Translations under genes and position numbers: made by a program | Notes under the pieces: generated by a model | The model's input: only the letters and a program-made list of their open reading frames with translations | What the model was told of the DNA's origin: nothing | The model's database searches: none | Assembly: GCA_964520865.1 (NCBI GenBank) | Contig: CAZFOY010000003.1 | Location: 1 to 64,000 of the forward strand | Direction of reading: 5' to 3' | Source: CAVQCT01 sp964520865 | Lineage (GTDB): Bacteria; Zixibacteria; MSB-5A5; GN15; FEB-12 | DNA: 64,000 bases | In this document: in pieces, positions 19,714-27,848 of the stretch | Position numbering within the stretch: position 1 is the first letter of the stretch | Layout of the letters: each line of letters opens with the position of its first letter

Positions 19714-19824
19714 ATGTTAATCTGGAGACAAGGGCGCAATGGTGCGCAAGAACCGGTTTATCTGCAAGTGCGGTTTACCCAGTCGGGTATCACTGTGGGT
19801 AAACAAATCTGGAGTGTAGAATGA
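19714..19824 (+). CDS. Candidate 36-residue leader ORF coupled to the RRM gene
   Basis: Within the RRM gene leader an ATG at 19714, preceded by AAGGA at 19706-19710, opens 36 codons (begins MLIWRQGRNGAQ, ends GKQIWSVE) and stops at TGA 19822-19824. That stop overlaps the RRM start as ATGA, the usual arrangement for translational coupling. The peptide has no signal, membrane segment or recognised motif. The ribosome-binding site is close (3 nt), so translation is plausible but unproven; the open frame could instead be incidental to a structured leader. Confidence 0.35.
   Translation: MLIWRQGRNGAQEPVYLQVRFTQSGITVGKQIWSVE
19773..19804 (+). promoter_or_regulatory. Leader hairpin before the RRM gene
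   Basis: GTTTACCCA (19773-19781) and TGGGTAAAC (19796-19804) form a perfect 9-bp stem with a 14-nt loop, ending just before the CTGGAGTG ribosome-binding region of the RRM gene. A smaller stem GCGCA/TGCGC lies upstream at 19734-19747. Ribosomes on the leader ORF would have to pass through both, so folding and coupling could be linked. Confidence 0.5.
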
Positions 19825-20147
19825 ATATCTACGTCGGAAACCTGTCGTACGATGCGACAGAGGATGATCTTCGTCAGGCTTTTGAGAGCTACGGCCAGGT
19901 GACGAGTGTCAACATTATTAAGGACAAGTACAGCGGCGAGTCCCGTGGTTTCGGGTTTGTCGAAATGGCGTCCAAAGAAGAAGGTATGGCAGCCATGGCC
20001 GGGCTGAATGGCAAGGACATTCGTGGTCGGAGCCTCAAAGTTAACGAAGCTCGTCCGAAAACCGAAGGTGGCGGTGGCGGTGGCCGTGGTGGCGATCGCG
20101 AACGTCGTGGCTTCGGTGGCGGCGGCGGACGTCGTAACAACTGGTAA
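19821..20147 (+). CDS. RRM-type RNA-binding protein with Gly/Arg tail
   Basis: A 108-residue protein. One RRM domain spans residues 1-80 with RNP2 IYVGNL (3-8) and RNP1 RGFGFVEM (42-49). The tail (83-108) is Gly-rich with Arg and Asp and ends RRNNW, like cyanobacterial Rbp and similar bacterial glycine-rich RNA-binding proteins that often respond to cold. It has its own promoter, a long structured leader with a candidate coupled ORF, and a strong terminator, so it is a single regulated unit. RNA targets cannot be inferred. Confidence 0.93.
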   Translation: MNIYVGNLSYDATEDDLRQAFESYGQVTSVNIIKDKYSGESRGFGFVEMASKEEGMAAMAGLNGKDIRGRSLKVNEARPKTEGGGGGGRGGDRERRGFGGGGGRRNNW

Positions 20148-20175
20148 ACCGGTCACACCTTTTTTCGAACAATTC

Positions 20176-20204
20176 AGGGACCGACGCAAGTCGGTCCCTT
20201 TCTT
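20176..20204 (+). terminator. Intrinsic terminator of the RRM gene
   Basis: Perfect 10-bp stem AGGGACCGAC (20176-20185) / GTCGGTCCCT (20190-20199) with a GCAA tetraloop, then a T-rich tail (TTCTT) that runs into the assembly gap. Confidence 0.85.
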
Positions 20205-20304
20205 NNNNNNNNNNNNNNNNNNNNNNNNNNNNNNNNNNNNNNNNNNNNNNNNNNNNNNNNNNNNNNNNNNNNNNNNNNNNNNNNNNNNNNNNNNNNNNNN
20301 NNNN
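20205..20304. other. Assembly gap of 100 N beside a repeat
   Basis: Exactly 100 N. The right flank is a dispersed repeat also present at 12197-12277, so assembly probably broke because of repeat copies. Confidence 0.95.
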
Positions 20305-20311
20305 CGCGCAT

Positions 20312-20402
20312 CTGTCACCCCTGCGAAGGCAGGGGTCCAGTCTTTCACGATTGAAGATAGAGTCCTGACTACGCAGGAATAACATGCCCAAGGGCATGTT
20401 TG
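20312..20402. repeat. Dispersed palindromic repeat, copy 2
   Basis: Same module order as 12197-12277: CTGTCACCCCTGCGAAGGCAG, GGGGTCCAG, ATTGAAGATAG, CGCAGGAAT, then ACATGCCC/GGGCATGT. It is followed at 20404-20432 by a further inverted repeat of GTCCGGCCAT type. No coding potential is credible here. Confidence 0.75.
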
Positions 20403-20463
20403 GTACGTCCGGCCATAAGAATGGTCGGACCTACAACCGTTATTTCAAGTGAGCTGAAATATC

Positions 20464-20598
20464 GTCATCGCGAGGCGTCCATCACGCCGGTTAGGCGTGA
20501 AGCCGTCGCGATCTTGTCTTTGCGAACACAAGACGAAGCCCAGATTGCCACGTCGCTCTCTCTTCGCTGCCGCTCAGCCCTTGCTCCTCGCAATGACA
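20464..20598. repeat. MITE-like element with terminal inverted repeats
   Basis: The left end GTCATCGCGAGG and right end CCTCGCAATGAC are near-perfect inverted repeats around about 110 nt with no gene. The arrangement resembles the small non-autonomous CGTCATTGCGAGG-type elements common in many bacterial genomes. No target duplication was identified with certainty. Confidence 0.6.
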
Positions 20599-20688
20599 GG
20601 GATGTGGTATTTCGGCAGAATTATAGCATGATTCATCATCGTCCTCCCTTTACATCCCGTAACCATTCTTTGGCTCTGCTTTAGAACT

Positions 20689-20748
20689 CGTCATCGCGAG
20701 GCGTCCATCGCGCCGGTGAGGTGTGAAGCCGTCACGATCTTGTCTTTA
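20689..20748. repeat. Partial second copy of the MITE-like element
   Basis: Sixty nucleotides match the left part of 20464-20598 (CGTCATCGCGAGGCGTCCATC ... GAAGCCGTC.CGATCTTGTC) with a few changes; the right end is missing. The remaining stretch up to the flavin reductase gene carries more palindromes, such as GATCCC/GGGATC near 20850, and no gene. Confidence 0.65.
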
Positions 20749-20939
20749 CATTAAGACCCACGTGGCGGTCGTTTGGGCTATTGCCCTCCTCACTGACGTG
20801 GACTACGGAGCCGCGTGGTGTCGGGTTTCTTCTTCGATCCCTGTCGGGATCTCATCCGGAACCCGACCTACAAGACTGTCATACCGCTTGACATCCGGCC
20901 ATCCTTGCATTCAATTGATCGAAAGTGAGGAGACAAGCT

Positions 20940-21530
20940 ATGAAGAAATCCCTCGGGGCCAAAACGATGGTGTTCCCCACACCGGTCTGGATAATCGCAA
21001 CTTATGACCAGAAAGACCGCCCGAATGCGATGGCTGTAGCCTGGGGCGGAGTGTGCTGCTCCAAACCGCCGTCGGTAGCCATTTCACTGAGAAAAGCGAC
21101 CTATTCGTATGCCGCTATAGTCCTTCGAAAGGCCTTCACGGTAAACGTAGCTCCGGAATGGCTTGTCGAGCAGTCCGACTATTTCGGTACGGCTTCGGGT
21201 CGCAAGACCGACAAATTCGCCGACACCGGACTCACGCCGGTGAAGAGCAAGCTGGTCGATGCTCCCTATATCAAAGAATTTCCCCTCGTCCTCGAGTGCC
21301 GGCTGTCGCACACCGTTGAGATCGGATTGCACACGCAGTTCGTGGGAGAAATTCTCGACGTCAAAGCGGACGAAGAAATGCTCGGAGAGAACGGCCTTCC
21401 GGATATTCTGAAAGTAAAGCCATTAGTCTACGCCCCGAATGGCGGCTATTTTGGAATAGGACAGGATATCGGTGCGGCGTATCAGATCGGAAAGAAATTC
21501 GCGAAAGAAGACTCCTCGGACGAGGACTAA
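20940..21530 (+). CDS. Flavin reductase family protein
   Basis: About 196 residues. FMN-binding split-barrel protein: PTPVWIIATYDQKDRPNAM, PPSVAISLRKATYSY, and AFTVNVAPEWLVEQSDYFG match the flavin reductase-like domain, which reduces FMN with NAD(P)H or binds FMN as an oxidoreductase. ATG 20940 has a GTGAGGAG ribosome-binding site; an in-frame GTG five codons earlier is less likely. The stop overlaps that of the convergent rlmI-like gene by 4 nt. No clear partner oxygenase is nearby. Confidence 0.87.
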   Translation: MKKSLGAKTMVFPTPVWIIATYDQKDRPNAMAVAWGGVCCSKPPSVAISLRKATYSYAAIVLRKAFTVNVAPEWLVEQSDYFGTASGRKTDKFADTGLTPVKSKLVDAPYIKEFPLVLECRLSHTVEIGLHTQFVGEILDVKADEEMLGENGLPDILKVKPLVYAPNGGYFGIGQDIGAAYQIGKKFAKEDSSDED

Positions 21531-22714
21531 TAGACCCGGCAGATAACTCCCTTGAGGTACTCCGACTCGGGAAACGAGATAAGCCGAGGGTGGTCGATTC
21601 CCTGCGACAGGGTGTGAATATACTGTACCTGCTTTCGGGCGTCGAGCGACGCCCAGAACAGAGCGACTTTGAAACTGGCAAGGTTCACCGCCCCGGAACA
21701 GGAATAGGTCGCCAGAATCCCCCCTTCGGTCAGCAGATTCATCGCCAACATGTTGATGTCTTTGTATCCGGCCAGCGCCCGCTCGGTCTGCGATTTCGTC
21801 GACGCAAACTTCGGCGGATCGAGAATTACCATATCGAACTTCTGTTTCGACTGGCTGAACTGGCGAAGGACCTGGAAGGCATCCCCCTTGACGTATTCGA
21901 CCCGCGAGGACTCTATCCGGTTGAGCATCGCATTCTCTTTTACCCGGGCAAGGCTCGAGGCCGATGAATCGACCAGCATCGCCGATTTCGCACCGTGCTT
22001 CAGCGCGTAGATCGCAAATGTCCCGGCATAGCTGAAACAGTCGAGCACCTGGAGACCATCCGCATACGCGGCCGTGATACGCCGGTTCTCACGTTGATCG
22101 AGATAGTAGCCTGTCTTCTGACCGTTCTTGATATCAACGGTGAATTTGAGGTTGTTCTCGCGAATGCAGATCTCGTCTTCCGGCTCGTTGCCGACCAACA
22201 CACCCTTCTGCTGAGGGAGCCCTTCGAGATCGCGAACGTCGACATCGCTCCGTTCGTAAATCCCCGATGGATTCAGCAGTGAGTTGAGCGCCTGTACGAT
22301 TATCGGCTTGGCCGCTTCGATCCCGGCCGTTAGACTCTGAAGAACAACGTGGTTTTCGTATTTGTCGACTATAAGGCCCGGCAGAAAATCAGCTTCGCCG
22401 AACACGAGCCGATAGGCGTTGGTGGAGTCATCGCTTGCAAGCGTCCCTCGCCTCCGAACTGCCTGAGAGACCCTGTCGTACCACCATTCATCGTTGACCG
22501 TGTTCGCTTCGTTCCATTCCAACAGCCGCACCTGAATCTGAGAATGGCTGTTAAAATAGCCGTATGCAACAAAGCGCTTATCGTTGTCAAGCACGCGAAC
22601 TATTTCGCCCGGAGCCGGACTTCCTTCAACCTTCCCGACCGCCCCGGAGAAAATCCAGGGGTGATACTGCCGGGCCGATTTATCACGACCTTTTTTCAGG
22701 TAAACACTGTTCAT
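21527..22714 (-). CDS. rlmI: RlmI-like 23S rRNA (cytosine-C5) methyltransferase
   Basis: A 395-residue protein with the full RlmI/YccW layout: N-terminal PUA domain (LKKGRDKSARQYHPWIFSG, GEIVRVLDN), an EEHD-like middle region, then a Rossmann methyltransferase with VLDCFSYAGTFAIYAL (motif I), MLVDSSASSLARVKEN, and VILDPPKFA (motif IV). Family role: methylation of C1962 of 23S rRNA. Whether this ortholog has the same target is inferred from architecture. Confidence 0.88.
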   Translation of the reverse strand: MNSVYLKKGRDKSARQYHPWIFSGAVGKVEGSPAPGEIVRVLDNDKRFVAYGYFNSHSQIQVRLLEWNEANTVNDEWWYDRVSQAVRRRGTLASDDSTNAYRLVFGEADFLPGLIVDKYENHVVLQSLTAGIEAAKPIIVQALNSLLNPSGIYERSDVDVRDLEGLPQQKGVLVGNEPEDEICIRENNLKFTVDIKNGQKTGYYLDQRENRRITAAYADGLQVLDCFSYAGTFAIYALKHGAKSAMLVDSSASSLARVKENAMLNRIESSRVEYVKGDAFQVLRQFSQSKQKFDMVILDPPKFASTKSQTERALAGYKDINMLAMNLLTEGGILATYSCSGAVNLASFKVALFWASLDARKQVQYIHTLSQGIDHPRLISFPESEYLKGVICRVY

Positions 22715-22822
22715 ATTCTTCGTAAGCTATTCAGACATCGGCCCGGGGACAAGGTTTGAATCTTGCCTTTCGTTCGGCCTGAAGTCTATATTAGAGGGTA
22801 CTTATTAATTCGGAGGTTTGGT

Positions 22823-23032
22823 ATGAAAACTGGAGCCAGAAATCAACTGACCGGGAAAGTCACGTCCGTGAAGCGCGGCGATGTTATGTCGCAGGTGAAA
22901 CTGGAGATGGAAATGCCGGCCACCATGCAGTCGGTGATGACAGTCGACTCACTCAATGAACTGGGGATCAAGGAAGGGGACAAGGTCCGCGTCCTCGTCA
23001 AAGCCGTAAACGTGCTGTTAATCAAGGAATAA
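22823..23032 (+). CDS. Single-domain molbindin (TOBE/Mop)
   Basis: A 69-residue protein that is a lone Mop/TOBE domain: SARNQLTGKV-type opening (GARNQLTGKVTSVKRG), central VKLEM..ATMQSVMTVDSL, and KEGDKVRVLVKAVNVLLI. Family members form hexamers that store molybdate or tungstate. Start ATG 22823 follows GGAGG (22812-22816); the upstream in-frame extension lacks homology. No molybdate transporter or molybdoenzyme is in the window. Confidence 0.9.
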   Translation: MKTGARNQLTGKVTSVKRGDVMSQVKLEMEMPATMQSVMTVDSLNELGIKEGDKVRVLVKAVNVLLIKE

Positions 23033-23075
23033 CCCGGTCGGGGAGTTGTCCGACTCCTCCCGCAAGGCGCGAATC

Positions 23076-23606
23076 GTGCATATAGCCTTTACAAATTCTC
23101 TGGAAGACTACCTTGCTTTCGGAGAGTATCATTACCACAATTCGTCGGCAATTCGCCGCTCCCGCTATATCACCCAGGGGATTCCGGCGGTGCTGCTGCT
23201 TTACTTCATAGGCCTGTACCTCTTCGGAGGACAGAAACCGACTGTCTTTTTCTGGATATTCCTTGCCCTCGCTTTTCTCGTTTTCACGAGACTCTACCAC
23301 AAACGGAACTATTTGAAGAGGCTCACGAAGATGTACCACGAAGGAATCCTGCTGAACACGAGCGACGCGATCGATCTGACCATTCACGAGGATGGGCTTG
23401 CGGTCCACGCCGGGGAGCATCAGGGAGAGATAACCTGGCAGGAGATCGAGCATGTCGACACTACAGATTCCCATACCTTTGTTTACACCGGTCCGTTTAT
23501 CGCCCTGATTATCCCCAGGGAAAAGGTCTCCATTGGGGATTTCGAGAGTTTCATCGGCGAACTCAAGTCCCGCCTCGACCGATTCAGAAGCGTCAATAGA
23601 AACTGA
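23076..23606 (+). CDS. YcxB-like membrane protein
   Basis: About 176 residues. N-terminal polar strand region (LEDYLAFGEYHY), two adjacent membrane helices (GIPAVLLLYFIGLYLFG, VFFWIFLALAFLVFT), then a C-terminal domain with ITWQEIEHVDTTDSHTFVY and LIIPREK, as in the YcxB-like family. Function unknown. GTG 23076 is chosen because family similarity starts right there; an in-frame TTG at 23046 has its SD directly against it. Confidence 0.65.
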   Translation: MHIAFTNSLEDYLAFGEYHYHNSSAIRRSRYITQGIPAVLLLYFIGLYLFGGQKPTVFFWIFLALAFLVFTRLYHKRNYLKRLTKMYHEGILLNTSDAIDLTIHEDGLAVHAGEHQGEITWQEIEHVDTTDSHTFVYTGPFIALIIPREKVSIGDFESFIGELKSRLDRFRSVNRN

Positions 23607-23701
23607 GTTTAACGCTTGACCTTGTCATCCCGCTCAATATAGCTTCCTTCGATAAAACGAATCCGGAGCGACTCAATCGTCCCGGCAAGAAGGAGTGCAC
23701 C

Positions 23702-24262
23702 ATGACGAAGTATGCCTCGGCCCTCATTGTACTCTGTTGCGCGGTATTTTCAGGCTGTGTCACATCGCTCAATCCGATATACACGGATAAGGACATCGTC
23801 TTCGATACATCGATCCTCGGCGAATGGCACGACCCAGACTCCCCGGAGAAGTACTCATTTTCTCAGTCGGGCGAAGACCAGTATCACCTTGTCTATACCG
23901 ATGACAACGGTGTGCCGGCCGATTTCACCCTGAGAATGGTCCGGCTCGACAGCCTGCGGTTTTTCGACGTCTTCCCGGACGAACCGGATCTCGGCGGAAA
24001 CGAGTTCTACGAAATGCACTTCCTCCCGGTACACAGCTTCGTTCGAGTGATCAGCACCTCGCCTACCCTCGACCTGGCGACGATCGACGACGAATGGCTG
24101 AACAAATATCTGCAGACGCATCCGCAGGAGATCGCCAGTCAGGAGATCGAAGGTGAACTTGTTCTGACCGGACAGACCGGCGACTTGCAGAAATTCCTGA
24201 TTCACATATCCGGGATTAAGGGTGCGTTCGATGAACCGACCCAACTGATTCGCGGGGAATGA
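23702..24262 (+). CDS. Predicted lipoprotein, unknown function
   Basis: A 186-residue protein with a lipoprotein signal: SALIVLCCAVFSGC, lipidated Cys19. The mature part is acidic and beta-rich (ILGEWHDPDSPEKYSF, QYHLVYTDDNG) and resembles small lipoproteins with a lipocalin-like opening GEW, but no family is claimed. AAGGAG precedes the ATG. It is convergent with the methyltransferase gene, only 30 nt away. Confidence 0.75.
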   Translation: MTKYASALIVLCCAVFSGCVTSLNPIYTDKDIVFDTSILGEWHDPDSPEKYSFSQSGEDQYHLVYTDDNGVPADFTLRMVRLDSLRFFDVFPDEPDLGGNEFYEMHFLPVHSFVRVISTSPTLDLATIDDEWLNKYLQTHPQEIASQEIEGELVLTGQTGDLQKFLIHISGIKGAFDEPTQLIRGE

Positions 24263-24292
24263 CTGGACCGGTGCTCACCGGACGTTCAGCGT

Positions 24293-25246
24293 TCAGCTCT
24301 TGACGAGCAACTTCGGATGTCGCTTGAGTTCTTCCTGAAACGGATTTCCCGCCTGCCAACCGGTTTTGCCAGTGCTGCGAAATCTCTCAAGACGACGGAT
24401 ACTGATTTCGGCGAAGATCGGATCGATATCGAAGGTGATGCATTTGCGACCGGTACGTTCGCAGGCAAGCAGAGTCGATCCGGAGTGACTGAAAAAATCG
24501 GTAACCGTCTCCCCTTCACGGGATGATGCCGCAATAATCCGCTCAACCGCTTTCAGCGGCTTTTGGCCGTAACATCCGCTGACATTCTCTTCCATCCGGT
24601 AGAATACCTGCTGAATGTCGATCCAGACGTTGCCCGGACGAATTGTCGGAGACTTCCCTCTTTCACCGTTCTCGGTCAGCTCGCCATCGATTTCTTTGTA
24701 GTACCCCCGCACGGTCTTGGGTATCTCGGTGTATTGCACCTCGAACACCGGTTCCCCTTTGGTGTAGTACAACAACTCCTGACGCACCGCCATCCAGTTC
24801 TTCTGCGTACCATAACCGCGCTGATTGCGCATCGTTATGAACGAGCGAGAAGCGAACCGGGTCTCCGCCATCATCGCCATAAACTGCGGAAGGGGCTGGA
24901 AATGATCGGTTTGGTCCGCACCGAGCCAGACATACAGGGCTCCATCGTCAGCGAGAACATTCCAGGTGTTGTCGACCCACACTCGACACCAGTCCACAAA
25001 CGATGCGACCGACTGTTTCTCGAACATGACGAGGTTGTAGGGCGGATCCTGAATGGCAAGCGCAGCCTCTTTGCCCTTGCAGAGTCTGCCTATGAGGGTG
25101 GAATCGCAGGCATCGCCGCATGCTACAGCGTGACTCCCCCGGGGATCGCGCCAGATCTCGCCCGGATTCAAACGGCAATACTGACGCAGTTCCTGTCTTA
25201 TGTCTTCGGCGTTCTTGTCAAGTCGTGGTAACGGGGCCTTGAGCAT
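24293..25246 (-). CDS. Orphan DNA methyltransferase, beta-class N6-adenine/N4-cytosine type
   Basis: A 317-residue protein. Motif IV is DPPYN (residues 67-71) and precedes motif I, which reads VTDFFSHSGSTLLACERTG near the C-terminus; this order defines the beta class. Motif I uses FSHSGST in place of the usual FxGSGTT. No restriction endonuclease or specificity subunit is nearby, so it may be a regulatory or phage-derived orphan enzyme. It is the last gene of a minus-strand run behind six outer-membrane paralogs, separated by 74 nt. Target sequence unknown. Confidence 0.85.
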   Translation of the reverse strand: MLKAPLPRLDKNAEDIRQELRQYCRLNPGEIWRDPRGSHAVACGDACDSTLIGRLCKGKEAALAIQDPPYNLVMFEKQSVASFVDWCRVWVDNTWNVLADDGALYVWLGADQTDHFQPLPQFMAMMAETRFASRSFITMRNQRGYGTQKNWMAVRQELLYYTKGEPVFEVQYTEIPKTVRGYYKEIDGELTENGERGKSPTIRPGNVWIDIQQVFYRMEENVSGCYGQKPLKAVERIIAASSREGETVTDFFSHSGSTLLACERTGRKCITFDIDPIFAEISIRRLERFRSTGKTGWQAGNPFQEELKRHPKLLVKS

Positions 25247-25320
25247 GCAATCAAGTTGTGCCCGGAGACCCGGCCTATCAACAAAAAACCGGAAAGTCGC
25301 GACAGAGCTGGCCGGCCGAA

Positions 25321-25872
25321 TCAGAAGACCATATAGGTGAGGAGCACGCTGACATGAAGGTAATCGATGCTCCCGCCTCCGTCGGGCGAGTTGCCTGCCG
25401 CGAGATAGCCGCCTATGAGAGCGTGACTGCTCAGGCTGTGACCGATTCCCGCCTCACCGGCGAGCCTCGACCAGCTTCCCGCCTCACGTCCCTTGGCTGT
25501 GATCGTGTACGTCCCCAGCCCAAACATGACAAACATCGAGGAATGCGGGTGGGCATTAAAGTGATACCAGGTAAAACCGGTAAAGCCCTGCAGCCTGAAG
25601 TTGTCCGTGAATGACTGACCTCCTCTATGATTTGTAGACAGATACTCAACTCCGTTGATCTCATACGCGATAAGGTTTCGGTCGTCCGGGGCATAGCCAA
25701 CCAAGATCTGGTCGGCAAGCCCAAAATTATATTCGGTTGAGTAGTAGTGCCTGATTGTCAGTGGCGAAATGCCGATCCCGCCGCCGAACACCAACCCTTT
25801 GCGATGACCGTCGAACGCCGACGCCGAGCAACTCAGTGTCAGCACGATCACCACCAGTACTGCTCTTCTCAT
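25321..25872 (-). CDS. Outer-membrane beta-barrel candidate, tandem paralog 6
   Basis: A 183-residue protein. Signal peptide MRRAVLVVIVLTLSCSASA is followed by the family start FDGHRKGLVFGGGIG. Shared inner motifs are QILVGYAPDDRNLIAYEING and LQGFTGFTWYHF, and it ends in LLTYMVF: a terminal Phe is the usual outer-membrane barrel signal. Size suits an 8-stranded barrel of the OmpA/OmpW type. SD GAGGAG lies before the ATG. Function unknown. Confidence 0.8.
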   Translation of the reverse strand: MRRAVLVVIVLTLSCSASAFDGHRKGLVFGGGIGISPLTIRHYYSTEYNFGLADQILVGYAPDDRNLIAYEINGVEYLSTNHRGGQSFTDNFRLQGFTGFTWYHFNAHPHSSMFVMFGLGTYTITAKGREAGSWSRLAGEAGIGHSLSSHALIGGYLAAGNSPDGGGSIDYLHVSVLLTYMVF

Positions 25873-25955
25873 GATGCAATCTCCTCTGTAGTTAACCGAT
25901 CTTCGTCGGCTCTATTTGCCCCTACCCGGGACACTCGGCAAATCCTCCTGCGCGC

Positions 25956-26504
25956 TCAAAACGCAATTGACGACACCATCAAGTTCAACTGGCGATGAGA
26001 AACATATGGACTCCTCTCACCGGTCTCCCCGGCGGCATAGTACACGCCGCACTGAACGTGGCGACCGAATTCATAGCCGATTCCAAGAAGAAGGGCGTTC
26101 CCCTTCTTGTCTCTCTCTAGGTACTGGACTTTGAAGGCGTAGTATCCGACTCCGAATACCGTAAACAACGATTTCTCCACCCGACCGTAATAGTGATACC
26201 ATGATATACCGTAGAAACCTTGTGACGCATGATGCTTTTCGGGTCCAAGCCCTTCACTGGATTGGCAGTAACTTCCGTTGACTTCAGCAACAATGAAGTC
26301 GCGGGAACTGAAACCATATCCGAGCAGCACATGTCCTCCGAGTCCCATCCCCGTCCTATCCTTAAGGTAGTATGGCGAGACAGTTGAGTATGGCGTGAAT
26401 GCGATACCGGCGCCGAACACGACACCTTTGCGCTGGTTGTCAAATACCTTCGCGGCGCAGTTCGCGGCGAACAGCAGAAGCACAATGATTATTACTTTCT
26501 TCAT
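25956..26504 (-). CDS. Outer-membrane beta-barrel candidate, tandem paralog 5
   Basis: A 182-residue paralog. Signal peptide KKVIIIVLLLFAANCAA, then FDNQRKGVVFGAGIAF, HVLLGYGFSSRDFIVAEVNG, SQGFYGISWYHYYGR and terminal VSSIAF. AAGGAGGG precedes the ATG. Like its neighbours it has alternating polar/hydrophobic strands and no long membrane helix after the signal. Confidence 0.8.
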   Translation of the reverse strand: MKKVIIIVLLLFAANCAAKVFDNQRKGVVFGAGIAFTPYSTVSPYYLKDRTGMGLGGHVLLGYGFSSRDFIVAEVNGSYCQSSEGLGPEKHHASQGFYGISWYHYYGRVEKSLFTVFGVGYYAFKVQYLERDKKGNALLLGIGYEFGRHVQCGVYYAAGETGERSPYVSHRQLNLMVSSIAF

Positions 26505-26545
26505 GTAACCCTCCTTAATGATTTCAACCCTGCCGTCACATGTCT

Positions 26546-27106
26546 TCAGAACCCGATAAGCGTCAACAGCGCCGTTAACTGAGTATGATCAAAACCAATG
26601 TTGTCCTTGCTGCTGGAACCAACAGCGATGTATGCTCCGATATGAGCGTGACCTCGCCCAAACGCGTATCCCGTGCCGAACTGAAACGCAACTTCCGGCT
26701 TGTTGTGTTTCTCACCAGCGATCTTGAAATAGGATCCGCCAAATCCGAAAGTGGTAAAGACCGAACTCGCATATGTACCGTAATAGTGAAACCAGTCAAG
26801 CCCGATGTAGCCCTGGCGTTTCGACGCGGTCTTCTCCAGGTAGAAATACCTGATGTATCTGTCTGAGGGAATGAAGCAGATGTTAATATCAAGAACCAGT
26901 AGATCGCGCTCGGTGAGCGCTGGTCCCAAGAGAAACTGAAAGGCCGGCCCTCTTTTCGTCTCTGCCAGCGTTCCTACTTCGTACTTCGCGGCCGGCGCAT
27001 AGCCGATACCACCGCCGATTACCCACTGGTCCCGCTTGCCATCGAACGCCTTCACCGTTTGAACGGCGGCAATGATGACAACTAACATGATGAGCGTTCT
27101 TTTCAT
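26546..27106 (-). CDS. Outer-membrane beta-barrel candidate, tandem paralog 4
   Basis: About 186 residues. Signal peptide MKRTLIMLVVIIAAVQTVKA, then FDGKRDQWVIGGGIGYAP, LGPALTERDLLVLDINI, RQGYIGLDWFHYYG and terminal LTLIGF. This is one of the more divergent copies: the RKGFVLGGG signature has become RDQWVIGGG and the second motif lacks the aromatic YE. ATG 27106 behind AGGAGG is preferred to a GTG one codon earlier. Confidence 0.8.
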   Translation of the reverse strand: MKRTLIMLVVIIAAVQTVKAFDGKRDQWVIGGGIGYAPAAKYEVGTLAETKRGPAFQFLLGPALTERDLLVLDINICFIPSDRYIRYFYLEKTASKRQGYIGLDWFHYYGTYASSVFTTFGFGGSYFKIAGEKHNKPEVAFQFGTGYAFGRGHAHIGAYIAVGSSSKDNIGFDHTQLTALLTLIGF

Positions 27107-27174
27107 CACTCCTCCTGTCTAACCCTGATGAAAGGTATTACCTCCTCCAGCATTTGTTCTCGCTTCGTTCCCGC

Positions 27175-27747
27175 TCAAAACCCTACCTCACTGACAAGTA
27201 AATTGATCTGGCTGTGGCTGAAGTCGATGTATCGCTCGGTTCTCCCGACCGCGATGTACAGCCCGATCTGAAAATGCCGGGCAAACTCGCTTCCTCCACC
27301 TACCTGAATTCCACCTTTTCGCTCGTTGCCACCATCGTTACCTATCACGAAAACGAACATTCCGGCGCCGACGGTGGCAAACGCAGATCTCCCGACGCTC
27401 CCGAAATAATGATACCAGGAAACTCCTGTGATCCCCTGAAAGATGTCACGATTGATGTAGTACGGATCGGAGCTGAGCAGATCTGATTCGTAGCCAATGT
27501 AATTTCCCTCGTATACGATCATGTTGTGCTCATTCCAGGCGTATCCGATCAACACCTGCCCCGCAAATCCGATCTTTGTTTCGCTGGCATCGGTGAGTCC
27601 GTTGTACGTTCCGTCAATCGACCATCCCGCCTCGAGCGCAAGCCCCAGGCCACCGCCCAGCACGAAACCCTTGCGCTTGCCGTCGAACGCCGATGCGGAT
27701 GCCGCTCCCAGCAATACGATCAATGCGATAGTAATTGTGTACTTCAT
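27175..27747 (-). CDS. Outer-membrane beta-barrel candidate, tandem paralog 3
   Basis: About 190 residues. Signal peptide MKYTITIALIVLLGAASASA, then FDGKRKGFVLGGGLGLAL, QVLIGYAWNEHNMIVYEGNY, QGITGVSWYHYFGSVGRSAF, GGSEFARHFQIGLYIAVG and terminal VSEVGF. The ATG at 27747 has GGGGAAG upstream; a longer in-frame reading to 27804 would add a charged, non-signal N-terminus and is rejected. Confidence 0.8.
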   Translation of the reverse strand: MKYTITIALIVLLGAASASAFDGKRKGFVLGGGLGLALEAGWSIDGTYNGLTDASETKIGFAGQVLIGYAWNEHNMIVYEGNYIGYESDLLSSDPYYINRDIFQGITGVSWYHYFGSVGRSAFATVGAGMFVFVIGNDGGNERKGGIQVGGGSEFARHFQIGLYIAVGRTERYIDFSHSQINLLVSEVGF

Positions 27748-27848
27748 GTGTCTTCCCCTGTCTGCCAACCCTTGTCCGTTGTCTGCTCTCAAGTCGTCCT
27801 TCATGCTGCCCTCTCTTTCTGACGAACCCTTGATTCACCGTGGCGAAG

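Noticed and set aside
20723..21007. Open frames in the repeat island (20400-20684 and 20723-21007)
   Set aside because: They translate palindromic repeats; no RBS and no protein-like composition.
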